From Silene noctiflora (lineage: Eukaryota > Streptophyta > Magnoliopsida > Caryophyllales > Caryophyllaceae): 36,343 bases of DNA. Below are positions 10,167-21,471 of the stretch, piece after piece (within the stretch, counting starts at the first letter, position 1; every line of letters starts with the position of its first letter). Where the stretch lies: assembly GCA_009801015.1 (NCBI GenBank), contig VHZZ01000284.1, forward strand, positions 21,356 to 57,698, in the 5' to 3' direction. The notes under the pieces were generated by a model, which saw nothing but the letters and a program-made list of their open reading frames with translations, did no database searches and had not been told where the DNA came from. The position numbers were made by a program, and so were the translations under genes.

Positions 10167-10325
10167 TCTGGTACAATTGTACAAATTCTTATTTGTGACG
10201 GATAAAATTCGTCATTTTAAAGAAATGTAAGACAAAAAGGTAGGTGAAGTGTAAGTGGAAATGACAAGTGGGGAGTGGCTGTGAAATGTCTATTTGGAAA
10301 GATTGTCACAAATAAGACGTTTTGC
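10167..10325. mobile_element. MULE-type foldback MITE, copy 3 (diverged)
   Basis: The left arm ACAAATTCTTATTTGTGACGG faces a right arm ending GTCACAAATAAGACG, with GACAAGTGGGGAG inside. The ends match copies 2 and 7. Flanking repeats are not clear (CTTGTCTG against CTAGTCTG), so the limits are approximate. Confidence 0.5.
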
Positions 10326-11597
10326 TAGTCTGTAACGATTGCCACCTTTACATTTTCATGATAATCAATTTTCTTTCAATGTACTTGTAACTTTGTTTTT
10401 GTCTTTAAATACTTCCGTGATAAACATGTATACCTTTATTCTTTGGCTTATTAGGAAAATATTTATTTCCTCTATCTCAATAAATAGTCTACACTTAATT
10501 TTAAAAAGAGAAAATAAAGTAAATGTAAAATATTAATAAGATAGAGAAAGTATAAAATAAAGAATATTTTTGAGTTACTGTCAGCATAAAAAAGGCCTAA
10601 ACACAAACCCATTGTCATAAACCACACAAAGGTTCTGTTTGGTTGTAAAACTAACAGAAAAGGTAATTGAAAACTGAAAAGTTAATTGACACTTGAAAAA
10701 TTAACTGATAAGTGATAAGGTAGCGGAAAATTAAAAGCTCATAAGGTAACTGATTATATTTGAAAATGTTTGACAAACTAACCGAAAAGTTAACAGATTT
10801 TGTTAAAATGACGTAAAAGGATATGATAATTATTTAATGATATAGATTTAAGGGGTAAAAAGGTAAAATAAAAGCAAATCATGTATCTGAAATTTCAAAT
10901 GCTATTCTAGGTAGCGTTTCACTTCATATACTTGTTTGGTTAAATAAGCTTCTTGCCAAAAGCTTACAAAAAAAATAAGGTATCTAAAATTTTAGTTAAA
11001 TAAACTAATTTGACTAAATTAAGCACCTGAAATGCATTGCTAAATTTACCAAATTTGCAACTGAATTATACGGAGTAAATCGAGTAATAATTTAGTGAGA
11101 GTTCTCTCAATAACGCTATTAAGATACCGTCTCTCAGAAGTTTTTGTGTATTTGTAATATGCTTAAATAATAAGCTTCTTCTTATACTAATCTCATTAAT
11201 ATCAAATAGGTTCTAAAACACCAAATATGAGAAAAATAAAAATAAAAAATTACAGTAAAAAATCCCTCACAATAAATTATTACTTTTATCTCTAATTTTT
11301 TACGAAGTACTAGTCATTATCATATTACGCTCACTTCTATTTGTAATTCTCTTAAAATGCATGTGTAATAATGAATTATATGCTCATATGAAAACTCTTT
11401 TCGTAACTATTTTCATTGTAGAATTTCTCTAATTTTGACATAAACATTTTTATAAAAACTAAAGTAAAAGTCCCAATTCGAAAAACAGCCTTATATATAC
11501 AAAAACGGCCACATATACTTTGACCAACTGATAAGGGATTGCTCTAACTTAAACACAAGTTTCGAATTTAAGCCTAAAAAATAAGAATACTGCAGTA
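10326..11597. other. AT-rich intergenic stretch with MITE debris
   Basis: No gene was seen. From about 10631 the sequence reads GGTTCTGTTTGGTTGTAAAA followed by repeated GAAAAGGTAA/TTAACTGATAAG words, like the body of the old MITE at 2400-7880. A matching right end could not be fixed. Confidence 0.35.
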
Positions 11598-11873
11598 CTA
11601 GTTTTATTCCCGTGCAAAAAAAATGCACGGGCAGTGACGGTCGATCACTCTATTATTCATAAATTATGGTAGTAAATAAATAGAGTATATATTTATCATT
11701 ACCCTTCATTATATGGGTTAACATAGTTGTTTTATTGGAATCAATGAAATCATTAGGGAATTAAATGTCATCAAAGAACATGGTGGCCCCTACACAAACA
11801 AAATAATTTTTAATCCTAAAAAGAGAGAACCAATAGAAAAACTTTAAATGTTATAGCTTTTATAGTAAAGAGA
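11598..11873 (-). mobile_element. Non-autonomous Helitron
   Basis: Read on the minus strand it starts TCTCTTTACTATAAAAGC (preceded by A). It ends with a strong hairpin, CCCGTGCA-loop-TGCACGGG, then a short AT spacer and CTAG (followed by T). At 276 bp it has no coding capacity. Confidence 0.72.
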
Positions 11874-12087
11874 TTAAAATTCATAAAGGAGAATTTTACT
11901 CCGCTAATAATTTTACCCTCAATTCCAGATAAAATCAATTTGTATATATATCCTACACCATAATATTTCGAAAACAAATTCAATACAAATACCAGAAAAA
12001 AATTTATATCCTCCCAAAAAAACCATACCCATACGTCAAAGTCTTTATAAGTTGCATTTGACTATAAGGACAGTGCTCGCATAGGAC

Positions 12088-12744
12088 CAGGGCCGTCCCT
12101 GAGATTTTGGGGGCCCTGTGCGAGATTTTTATAACGAGGCCCCAAACACGTACTGTACAGATCATTCAAAAAGCTCGTTCCGATATTTTATCTTGAAAAA
12201 AAAATATATCACAATATCACGTTTACAAATTTATGAAATATTTTGTTATGGTTTGAATATTTTCCTTTCTAACTTTCCACTTTATTATAAACAAAATTAA
12301 TATCTCATTTTTTTAAGTACTCCGCATCAAATTAATATAACATCAATGTTTCATAAGAGAAAAGTAAACAAATGAATGTGACGAAGGAAATAGTATTTTA
12401 TAAGAGAAAACTAAACTTTAACGCATTTATAATCGTTCGTAAATTTATCAACTTCTATCCAATCGCCTTACAAGATAGATTAGCTAAATTAAAGGGAAAT
12501 ATAGAACGTGGGGCCCACTCATGGTCCCCACTCTGCAAAAATGAAGCAAAATTTGCTAGTGTTAAGAATTGAACTCGGGTTGCATGCAAAATTTTTCATG
12601 GCTGCTACCATCTATGTCACTAAATCATACTAATAATTTGTGAAATAATATTACATATATTTAGAACTTGTTACAGAATTGGGCCCCCAAAATTTAGGGG
12701 CCCTGTGCGCTCGCACGGGCTGCACACCCAAAAGGCCGGCCCTG
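12088..12744. mobile_element. Non-autonomous hAT element
   Basis: The 657-bp element has inverted ends beginning CAGGGCCG and is flanked by a perfect 8-bp duplication CATAGGAC (12080-12087 and 12745-12752), the hAT target size. Sub-terminal GGGGGCCCTGTGCGAG and GGGGCCCTGTGCGC repeats face each other. No transposase is present. It sits about 460 bp upstream of the JOX start codon. Confidence 0.85.
12565..12625 (-). repeat. tRNA-like segment inside the hAT element
   Basis: On the minus strand, ACATAGATGGTAGCAGC resembles an A box and CCCGAGTTCAATTC resembles a B box, about 35 bases apart as in a tRNA. It does not fold as a complete tRNA by eye. It is probably a decayed tRNA-derived fragment carried by the transposon. 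Confidence 0.3.
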
Positions 12745-12813
12745 CATAGGACGCGGAAATTGTTCCAACACATATTCTCATTTGTGATAAGTGTGAACAC
12801 GTCACAAACTTAT

Positions 12814-12819
12814 CACGTG
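12814..12819. promoter_or_regulatory. G-box CACGTG upstream of JOX
   Basis: A perfect CACGTG about 300 bp upstream of the putative TATA box, with a CGTCA word at 12800-12804. MYC2-type bHLH factors bind G-boxes in jasmonate-responsive promoters, and JOX genes are jasmonate-induced. That this site is used is inference. Confidence 0.35.
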
Positions 12820-13119
12820 AGATAAGCTTATAACATGTTTACACCGGTATAAATAAGACGGACCATTTTTCCAAATACGGAGTTAATTATAAATTAGGAT
12901 AAATTATTCAGCCGCTTGATGTATGTCGACCTGTCATGCCAAATGCCATGGTCGTTATCACAGCTTGTCTATCGTACTCGCACGTTTTTTAATATTCAAA
13001 TTATCCCACGTTCCTCTTTCTTTTTTCACTCCTCTTCTCACCATCTCTCTCTAACTTTATTTTCTAAAAAAAAAAAAAAAAAAAAATAATAATCCTTGCT
13101 TGCTTCACCCGAAAATCAC

Positions 13120-13130
13120 TATATATAAAT
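13120..13130 (+). promoter_or_regulatory. Putative TATA box of JOX
   Basis: TATATATAAAT lies 76-86 bases before the JOX ATG and is followed by a pyrimidine- and A-rich leader. The spacing suits a plant core promoter with a 5'UTR of about 50 bases. Confidence 0.5.
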
Positions 13131-13205
13131 TTCAAACTTTCCCCTTAGCTTTCATCAACACAAACAAAAACGTCACACAAAAAAAAAAAGAAAAAAATCG
13201 AAAAT

Positions 13206-16197
13206 ATGAATTGCGTGCAAGAATGGCCGGAGCCAATAATTCGAGTTCAATCATTAGCCGATAGTGGGCTAAACTCCATCCCGGACCGCTATGTGAGGCC
13301 AATCACAGAGCGGCCCGTGGTAGAAGTTGCTGCTACTACTACAGATAGCGTGGATATCCCTCTTATTGACTTGGCAGGCCTCTTTTCTAGTGACCTGGAG
13401 GTTGTCCAGGTCACTAAAGCCAAGGTGGCAGAGGCCTGCCAGGAATGGGGATTTTTCCAAGCTGTTAACCACGGGGTCAAGCCTGGTCTTATGGACCAGG
13501 CTAGACAGGCGTGGCGGGAGTTTTTTCATCTCCCTATGGAGAGAAAACAAAAGTATGCCAATACTCCCCGTACCTATGAAGGGTACGGGAGTAGGCTGGG
13601 AGTCGAGAAGGGGGCGGTTTTAGATTGGAGTGATTATTATTTTCTTCATTTTCTTCCTCCGGCTTTGAAGGATTTTAATAAATGGCCTGATCAGCCTCTT
13701 CATCACAGGTACCCCATTAATTTCACGTGGTTTTGCTTAAGACGACCACTATTTATTTTAAGTTTAAGACGAATAGTGGTCTTCCACACAAATGCAAATG
13801 CAAGTGGAAAGCCACATGCCTCCCACTTGCATTTGTGTAAGAGACCACTTTCCGTCTTAAGCTTAAGACGGATAGTGACCGTCTTAAACGGGAATTTGTG
13901 CATTAATTTACGTTATTCAAAATTATTCTCCTACTTAATTTGAAAAATTATGAAAATATACATGTAATGGTCAACGTTAAAACGTAGATCTAAAAATAGT
14001 ACCGAAAATTGTTAAACTCAAGGTAAACCATAATTATGGTCCAATTCTCATTCAAATGGTCAATGTAGTACCATCATATTTTAACCCGTATACTATAATC
14101 GATAATTTAAGAAATATTTATCGTTATTTAGTAGTACTCAATCTCTGTACCATCATTTGACAATCCGTATTTAGGATCGTTTCAATGGAACCTACATGTC
14201 GAATAAATACTTGGATAAGGTGGTACGAGTCACCTGTCCTTAACCCTCTAATTTACTATTTCATAGACTGCATGCATGTAACAAGATCGATTCAATCGTA
14301 TTTGAATACAATTGTTTTGCATTAGTGATCGAATTATAGCTTGTATTTAACTATTTAAGTGGCGTTAAATAAAAGTGTAATAGCGTTATCATCTTCAGTA
14401 AAATCGGACAAAATAGAGTGATGCAACGAATCCGGTAGGTGCACGTTATTCATATAAATCCAGTATTATTTTAATTAACGTGTCATTGCTTAGTAGGTTT
14501 AGCATAGGATGAAGGTGAAATTTCCGTTATTTAGTTGAATATTATTCCAACAAAATCACTATCAAACAGTTATAAATCTTTATACATACTCTATATTTGA
14601 TTAAGAAATTCTTAATTAATCTACTAACGTGCTGTTTTTTCTTTTTAATATAATAATAATAATTATATGACGTTGAAAGTTTGAAACAAATGTATTATTA
14701 TAATTATAATTAAATATTTACTTCTTTTGTCCGCAGACTTTTTAAATCGTTTTTCTTATTTTGGTATCTTTGCTTACTCAATTTTTTTGCTTTCTACTCC
14801 GTATAGAATAGAAGAACGAGACAAAAATTAAATGTATATGGCTTATATATAAGCGAAACATATTTGACCTCTCGATAATCACTAAAGTATAAATGTTGAA
14901 AACTCGGTATATTTTTTTTTTGGTGAAGAGAAGCGGGATTAACTCAAAATTAAAAGCGATTAGAATGACGGAACATGTGTGGTGCTTATTTAATTCATCG
15001 TGCATACGTAACTAAAGCAAGTTGCATGGCTATAGTACTTCTTATTAAGTTCTTGGTGCACTAATATAGTCATGGATTATAATGTGGCATCCACTATCAT
15101 CCATCTTTTAAAAAAAGTCGTTTTTTCTTTTCAGTTACGACTTTATGTACCTTTTTTTCGATTTTATTAGATAGTTTGTGGTCTCTGATTACCCTTTATT
15201 TGTGTTTTGAATGAACGGTTTGTACTAATTTATTTTATTTATGAAAGTTTATTGTTGTTAAAGTCATCCAATTATGACAAACATGTGATTTTGTTTAATT
15301 TTTGCATCACACATTTCTGACACAGGAGTTATATCCGTCCTTTCGATGGTTTTAAGGGTACGAGGTTTTCCTACTCATTTCCTCGGACAAATTGTTCGAA
15401 TCTATACCTTCTAAGAATTATGATCAATAATTATGATTCAAACTAGTATTATACCGGTGTAATTTCAATAAAATTACACGGGACTATATATTCAACAATT
15501 TAATTAAATGAATAGATATTAAAAAAAAAATTCCAAATAATAATAACTTAAAATACTAATATAATTGCAATTATTGGAAAATTTATTTAAGAACTATCCC
15601 CTCTAAAGAAATAATTAATTATGCTTTAATATATACACTTCATAATTACACGTTAATATTTTTATAATACATTAATAAAGCATAATATAACATAAAAAAA
15701 TAAAATAAAGCATAATATAGCATAAAAAAATAAAGCATAATATAGCATAATACTCCGTATAATGTAAGATATTTAATTAAAGAAAATAGGAAAGAAAGTA
15801 ATTAATTAAAGAAATATAAGAGTGAGTAATGTATGAAAAACATGGGGGCCCTACCTCTAAATAAAAGTTTTTCAAGTCTTGAAAATTTTAGGCCAATAGG
15901 AATGCAATAAATGACTTGACTTTTATAATATAAAGATTCGTAGTATAATTCTAGTAGTTTTTCGATTTGGGTGAATAGTTTACATTTGCTTTATTTTGTG
16001 AAGGAGAAATAAAGTAGATGTAAGTTATTAACTAGGACGGAGGGAATACAATTTTATTGAGAAAAACAACTCCTCCGTATAATGCACACTAGAGTACTTA
16101 AGTTCAATTAATCAATTCAATCGATTATTATTATTATTATTATTATTATTATTTATTATTATTATTAGTACTTAAGTTCAATTAATCAATTCAATCG

Positions 16198-16239
<42 letters not shown>

Positions 16240-19200
16240 AACGTAGCCTTTTTATTAAAAGATCAAAACAAAGTTTACAAGAAATTAGTGGGCAGCCGAG
16301 ACACAAAGTTTATTATTATTATTATTATTATTATTTTGTTTTTTTTTTATACCAACTTTTATTGAGAAATCAAAACAAAATTGGTGGGCAGCCGAGTTAT
16401 TATTATTATTATTAGTTTTTTTTTTTTGGTACATTTTATTATTATTATTAGTGGTAGTATTATTGTACTTTTTTTGTTAATCGTTCATTAATTATTATAG
16501 TCATTAATATGGAAATAATTTGTAAAATGTAGGGAAATCATGGATGAGTACTTAAAAGAACTGGTAATCTTAAGTGAGAGATTAATGAAGGTATTATCCA
16601 GCAACCTCGGATTAGAAGAAAATTATCTTCAAAATGCATTTGGTGGACCGGACGTAGGAGCTTGTTTAAGATCAAACTTCTATCCAAAATGCCCACAACC
16701 TGATCTGACACTCGGACTATCTTCTCATTCGGATCCAGGTGGTTTGACCATCTTATTACCCGATAACAATGTTCCGGGTCTACAAGTTCGTAAAGATAAC
16801 AAATGGATCACGGTTAAGCCCGCTCCACATGCTTTTATCGTCAACATGGGAGATCAAATTCAGGTATGTACGTGCGTCCTTATTAGTACTCTTGGTAATA
16901 TCTAATTTACATTTGCGATAACATAATTACGGTTATAGAGAAAATGAACATACATCGGATATATTACCTCAGATTGTATTTGTCTTTGATCATATGTCTT
17001 ATTACCCTCATACTTTATTTGTTTTGAGCGTATATATATTTTTTCTGAGCTTATTAGAATCTATAAATTAGATTTTAATTTTTTCCCGTCAGAACTCAAA
17101 TTTAACTAAGATTATATGTAATGTTTTTAAGTTTTATTGTAATTTTTTTAACTTAATATTTAAGCAAATTAACTTAGAAACTTTATAATAAAACTCATGA
17201 TTTTTAAAACAAAACAAAAACTTTATTATAATGCTCAAAACTATACAATTAATGGTAATACATCAGATATATAATCTAGTTACTGTCCGCTACTTTATGG
17301 TTGTGATGTCCATTATTATATATGACCCGTGCACTGAAATTCAAACGGTCCACCCCATGTGAATAAATTATCTCTATCATACTTCTCCATTCAACTCCAC
17401 TCTACCACGTTACTTTTTCACGTTTGACAGCGCGTGTTTTACACGCTAAATATCGTTAGCTACGTATTTGCAAAAATTATAAAAGTTAGATATTTTTAAT
17501 GTACTCGTAAAGACGAATCAAACAAGACCCCACATGAATATATTTTCACGTATGTATTAAGAGAAAAATGAAATCGAATGCTTACGAATAGTGTACAAAA
17601 ATGAAAATGATAGAGTGAAGTTGAATGGAGGAAGTATATGTATATACTGTTGTTAGATTGTCAATGTAAAATCTAAATGAATGGAACCAAGTTACTATGG
17701 CACTTATAAAAAATTAAGTTAAAAACATATAGGATTATAAGGTCTAATCCGAAAAATACTACAAATATCGGTGATTAAGACAATACCAGAAAGGAAAAAA
17801 AATGTGAGTATTATCTAATTACAAGTCTCATTGGGATGTTCATAAACGGGATGTAATCAGAGGACAATCTATTAAACCCGGCTCATGCTATCCGTAAAAA
17901 GTTGAATACACACAATGTACCTTCTAAATTATTGAAAGATCCAACCCGTACAATCCACCCCATCGACTAATCTACATGTCCGTAATACCTAAAATCCACG
18001 TGAATCCTGCAAGTACTCGACCCAAATCGAGATCACCTATTTACCGATTCTTAATAGTTCGTCAATTATAAATTTTAATTCGCACATATCAGAAATAATT
18101 TCACCTGGTTTTCGAGGGTGCCAACCGCCGAGAGTCCAAGAGCATACATTGAAGTCGCTCAACAACAATTATAAATGTGACATGTAACATTAATACTCCT
18201 CCGTCTCGGTTATTTGTTGTTTTTTCCATTTTATGGTGTTTTAGTCAATTGTTGTATTTTCTATTTTAGGACCGCATTTGATGATTAATTTGATATTTCA
18301 CCTTTAATTTAGTCCACTTATCATCTTATAATTGATCATCTCCAATTTTCTTGGTCTTTGTGCCAAAATTAAAGGTCAATAAATAACCGGGACTGAGTGA
18401 GTAAATTATACTCTCTCCGATCCAGACCAAAGGTAAGATTGACTTTTTGGCACTATTTATGGTTGTAGAGAATATTTGATATTATTTGTAATATATAAGA
18501 GAAAATATAGTCATGTGAGATCTTGTTTGATTCATCGTAATGAATGCTATAAGAATATCAAATTTTTATAATTTTTAATAATTTATAACTAAAGATATCC
18601 ACGTTGCAAAATGCGCCTCGACAAGTGTGAAAAAGTCAATGTTACCTTTGGTCTGGATCAGAGGGAGTAGCAAGAAATGTGCATAAGGCTAAAATAGCAA
18701 CCCCCATTTTATGCTTTCCATTTTTGACCACTCGAGGGACTTATGGTAGTTGGCAATGTTTTATGCTTTAGTGGTCCATTTTTCTCCCCACCTAAAATTA
18801 ATTAATAAATTGCCTAAGTGGTCTCGCATGTGCTTATCATGGATGCTACGTCTTCTCTAATCTCTATAGGGTCCATCACATGCACTGCTAGGGGCCAGTA
18901 GGGGCGGTCGCTCTCATGACGGTTGAGTTTTTCAAAGTTTTTAGTTAAATTTTTCGAATTTTTTCCGAGTGTCCCTTATATTATTACTCATCCTCCTCCC
19001 AAAAATTTTCTCCCCTGAACTCAAATTCTCGCTCCGCCACTGATCACATGTCAACAACTTGTGACATACAATTGTTTGAGTTCAATCACAATTGCTCTAG
19101 GGTCAATTTTATTATAATTGCTTCTTGTTTCTCAACTCTCAAAACCTCACAAACTATGCATAACTACGTCACCAGATAACTCTGAAAAAGAACCGACAAA

Positions 19201-19694
19201 CAACACAAATTTCTTATATAATCGCTTCACCTACATATAATCGACCTAATAAATAGAAAAAAGATGTTTGTTGTTTCACATGTGATACCGTCCCTACATA
19301 ATTAATAATAAGTCGGAACAAGTATTTGGAGTATAATTGATGGCTCCCTCATTCAAGCAACAAGTTTTAGTTCGACTTCATATAAGTTCAGTTAGTTACT
19401 GAAAGTCGAACAAATAATCTTTAACGGTATTGTATTATGTTATAGGTTTTAAGCAATGCAAGATACAAGAGCGTGGAACATAGAGTAATTGTAAATCCTA
19501 ATTTAGAGCGAGTTTCATTGGCTTTCTTCTACAATCCGAGAGGTGATTTGTTAATTGAACCGGCCAAAGAGCTTGTAACACCAGAAAATCCTGCATTGTA
19601 TCCTTCTATGACTTTTAATGAATATCGGCTTTACATAAGGTTAAAAGGACCTCGTGGAAAATCTCAAGTTGAGTCTTTGAGATCTCGTAGATGA
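13206..19694 (+). CDS. JOX: Jasmonate-induced oxygenase-like 2-ODD, 3 exons
   Basis: Exons 13206-13708, 16533-16863 and 19446-19694 join to 360 codons; both introns are GT-AG and phases fit. This is a plant 2-oxoglutarate/Fe(II) dioxygenase. The N-terminal DIOX_N domain includes WGFFQAVNHGV and the family-typical TYEGYGSRLGVEKGA and LDWSDYYFLHFLP blocks. The double-stranded beta-helix core has iron ligands H233 and D235 (SSHSDPGG) and H290 (VEHRV), with R300-x-S302 binding 2-oxoglutarate. R214, R339 and R343 line up, with a constant offset of 11, with the three substrate arginines I recall for Arabidopsis JOX2 (R225, R350, R354). JOX enzymes convert jasmonic acid to 12-hydroxyjasmonate in the cytosol, damping jasmonate signalling. 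The gene looks intact; its introns (2824 and 2582 bp) are full of transposons. A related 2-ODD with another substrate cannot be excluded. Confidence 0.93.
13724..13900. mobile_element. MULE-type foldback MITE, copy 4, in JOX intron 1
   Basis: The 177-bp element is flanked by the perfect 9-bp repeat CATTAATTT (13715-13723 and 13901-13909). The ends are CACGTGGTTTTGCTTAAGACG and, on the other strand, CACAAATTCCCGTTTAAGACG. It begins only 15 bases after the intron 1 donor. Its left terminus happens to contain a G-box. One frame stays open through it. Confidence 0.75.
13910..15442 (+). other. JOX intron 1, left part
   Basis: Intronic AT-rich DNA. No coding exon or bounded transposon was seen. 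It contains ordinary poly-T and short AT runs and one ACTCCGTA octamer (14796-14803). Confidence 0.45.
15443..15936 (-). mobile_element. Non-autonomous Helitron in JOX intron 1
   Basis: On the minus strand it begins TCTTTATATTATAAAAGTC after an A. It ends with a hairpin (CCGTGTAATTT...AAATTACACCGG), a short TATAATA spacer and CTAG before T. The 494 bp are non-coding and oriented opposite to the gene. Confidence 0.7.
16093..16460. repeat. ATT microsatellites with tandem duplications
   Basis: Long (ATT)n runs are interleaved with duplicated unique segments. AGTACTTAAGTTCAATTAAT occurs at 16093 and 16167 (period 74). GTGGGCAGCCGAG occurs near 16289 and again near 16384 within a roughly 95-bp imperfect repeat. 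The tract lies about 75-440 bases before exon 2 of JOX. Confidence 0.75.
16864..18195 (+). other. JOX intron 2, left part
   Basis: AT-rich intron sequence. I see no exon-like open frame, terminal repeat pair or RNA gene. Confidence 0.4.
18196..18401. mobile_element. Stowaway-like MITE in JOX intron 2
   Basis: TA target duplications (18194-18195 and 18402-18403) flank CTCCTCCGTCTCGGTTATTT and its inverted partner AAATAACCGGGACTGAGTGAG. The body (GGCACAAAGACCAAG-like words) matches the element at 25875-26082 in reverse. TA sites and CTCCCTCCGT-type ends mark Tc1/mariner Stowaway MITEs. Confidence 0.7.
18411..18667. mobile_element. Stowaway-like MITE, second in JOX intron 2
   Basis: TA at 18409-18410 and 18668-18669 bracket ends CTCTCTCCGATCCAGACC and GGTCTGGATCAGAGGGAG, with inverted sub-terminal AAAGTCAATGTTACC. 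It lies only nine bases after the previous MITE. It belongs to a different subgroup, related to 24592-24680. Confidence 0.72.
18883..19042. mobile_element. hAT MITE (GGCGGAGC family) in JOX intron 2
   Basis: The 160-bp element is flanked by the perfect 8-bp repeat ATCACATG (18875-18882 and 19043-19050). The right end is GCTCCGCCACTG; the left end CACTGCTAGGGGC is diverged. The same family occurs at 21303-21463 and 29322-29482. Confidence 0.75.
19043..19445 (+). other. JOX intron 2, right part
   Basis: AT-rich intron DNA up to the TATAG acceptor. No further element was recognised. Confidence 0.4.
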
Positions 19695-19815
19695 TGTATT
19701 TTATTATTTCTTTAAAATACATAATATACAAATGTAATGTCCCAAATGTGGACTTTGTTTTAGTGATATAAATTGTACATCTATGTAATATTTTGTATCT
19801 TCTACTCTTGTCTTC

Positions 19816-19821
19816 AATAAA
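19816..19821 (+). terminator. Putative polyadenylation signal of JOX
   Basis: AATAAA lies 122 bases after the JOX stop codon, in a T-rich and TTGTA-bearing stretch (TTTTGTATC just upstream) that suits plant 3' end formation. Confidence 0.5.
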
Positions 19822-19885
19822 AATAATTCTCTATTCTATTCTAATTTTATGGCCAATTCAAATTCATTTTTTCTCTTACTCATGA

Positions 19886-19888
<3 letters not shown>

Positions 19889-19955
<67 letters not shown>
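19889..19955. repeat. (TA)n microsatellite
   Basis: A pure TA run of about 67 bases just beyond the JOX transcript end. The long open frames through it are an artefact of the repeat. Confidence 0.95.
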
Positions 19956-19960
<5 letters not shown>

Positions 19961-20247
19961 AGTCTTGGTCATTTGACTCGGGGCATATTGCGGTATTTGA
20001 CCACACTTTTTCCGTTGTTTCATTGTATTAGCTTTACTTTTTTGTCTCGTAAACTTAATAAGGTTGTCCACAACCTAACTAGAGCTGAATTGGGTTTGTA
20101 AACTCTATTGTTATCGCTGCCAAAAAAAAAAAAAAAAGAAAAAAAAAGTCTTGGTCAAGTTCGAATTAAGGATACAATTATTTCTTGTTGGAACCGTTCT
20201 AATATACTCCGTAGTTGTTTTATACACTTGATTTATTAGTAGTAGAA

Positions 20248-20918
20248 CTAGTATAGATCCCGTACTATAGTACGGTATTTGTAAAAGATTGTGTTAGAGA
20301 AAATTGTAATTAAAATGTTATCATTAATCATTTTGCATTTAATAAATCTACTATTTATAACGTTTTGTATTAATACGATTAGACGATATTTTTTAGATTG
20401 ATTTATAAAGGGGCATTCTAAAAAAAATTATTTGTATAAATTTAACTTTACTTATAATTCAATGTAATAATGTACTAAATATAATATTAATAAGAGGTAA
20501 AAAATAAGTTTATTACCATCTAACGATGCTTTAAGTTAAGTTATTTTACTTGTAANNNNNNNNNNNNNNNNNNNNNNNNNNNNNNNNNNNNNNNNNNNNN
20601 NNNNNNNNNNNNNNNNNNNNNNNNNNNNNNNNNNNNNNNNNNNNNNNNNNNNNNNNNNNNNNNNNNNNNNNNNNNNNNNNNNNNNNNNNNNNNNNNNNNN
20701 NNNNNNNNNNNNNNNNNNNNNNNNNNNNNNNNNNNNNNNNNNNNNNNNNNNNNNNNNNNNNNNNAATTCACTAAAATCGAAATAGACCAAATTAATAGTG
20801 GGTCCACTTTCTTCATTTGTCATTCAATTAGTGAGAATAATTAATCAACATAAAAAATGCGAGCGGGAATTTTGAGCGGGATTTTTTCAGTTGTGTTAAT
20901 CTTTTAGTATATAGGGGA
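20248..20918 (-). mobile_element. Non-autonomous Helitron containing the assembly gap
   Basis: On the minus strand the 5' end is TCCCCTATATACTAAAAG (after A). The 3' end is a hairpin CCGTACTATAGTACGG, a short spacer and CTAG before T. The 209-base N run (20556-20764) lies inside, so any content there is unknown. Confidence 0.68.
20556..20764. other. Assembly gap (Ns)
   Basis: 209 consecutive N. The flanking sequence belongs to the Helitron. Open frames spanning it have no meaning. Confidence 1.
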
Positions 20919-21027
20919 TGCGAATATGTGAATTTAAATACTAAATGGAGTTATAATACACATATTCTCAAAAATACTTCGCATAATTAATACGTTGTAC
21001 ATAAGCGTTATTATTACAATGTATAGC

Positions 21028-21176
21028 TAAGGCGTTGTTCTTCTCAGCTTAACTTCAGCTCTCAATTTAGTTCAGCTCAGCTTATTTCAGATCTATTCAT
21101 CTCTGTAGATTTCAATTCAGTTCAGCTTAACTTAGCTCAGTTAAGTTCAGTTAAACTCCATTCAACCCAAAAAAAG
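21028..21176. repeat. TTCAG-pentamer repeat element, copy 1
   Basis: A tract of degenerate TTCAG/CTCAG pentamers preceded by GTTGTTCTTCTCAGCTTAAC and followed by TCAACCCAAAAAAAGTAGAG. The preceding block matches the left end of the bounded copy at 28541-28767. Confidence 0.5.
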
Positions 21177-21302
21177 TAGAGCGTAATAGGGTGTACAAGT
21201 TACTATAACCGTTGTAGGTTATACAACAGTTTTACCGGAGACCAACTCTCTAATAAGGAGTATATAGGGGTAGACTGGTAGCTAGTGCGGAAGGATTATC
21301 CG

Positions 21303-21463
21303 CAGTGACGGAGCCAGAATTCAAGCTTAGGGGCCGAAAAATTTTAAGGGGAGGGGGAATTGTAATAAAATAAGATACACTCGAAAAAAAATCGAAAATT
21401 TCAACTAAAAATTTCATCCGTCAGGGGTGCGACCGCCCCTGCTAGCCCCCAGCTCCACCACTG
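21303..21463. mobile_element. hAT MITE (GGCGGAGC family)
   Basis: The ends CAGTGACGGAGCCAG and CTCCACCACTG bound 161 bp. They are flanked by ATTATCCG (21295-21302) and ATTGTCCG (21464-21471), an 8-bp duplication with one change. Confidence 0.75.
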
Positions 21464-21471
21464 ATTGTCCG

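Noticed and set aside
13206..13943. A stand-alone 245-residue gene instead of JOX exon 1
   Set aside because: The family homology stops exactly at the GT at 13709 and resumes in frame at 16533 and 19446; the tail is MITE sequence.
19849..20071. Open frames through the (TA)n run with IYIYIY peptides
   Set aside because: A pure dinucleotide repeat has no stop in some frames; there is no coding signal outside it.
20536..20823. Open frames spanning the N gap
   Set aside because: Unknown bases cannot contain stops; the frames are artefacts of the gap.
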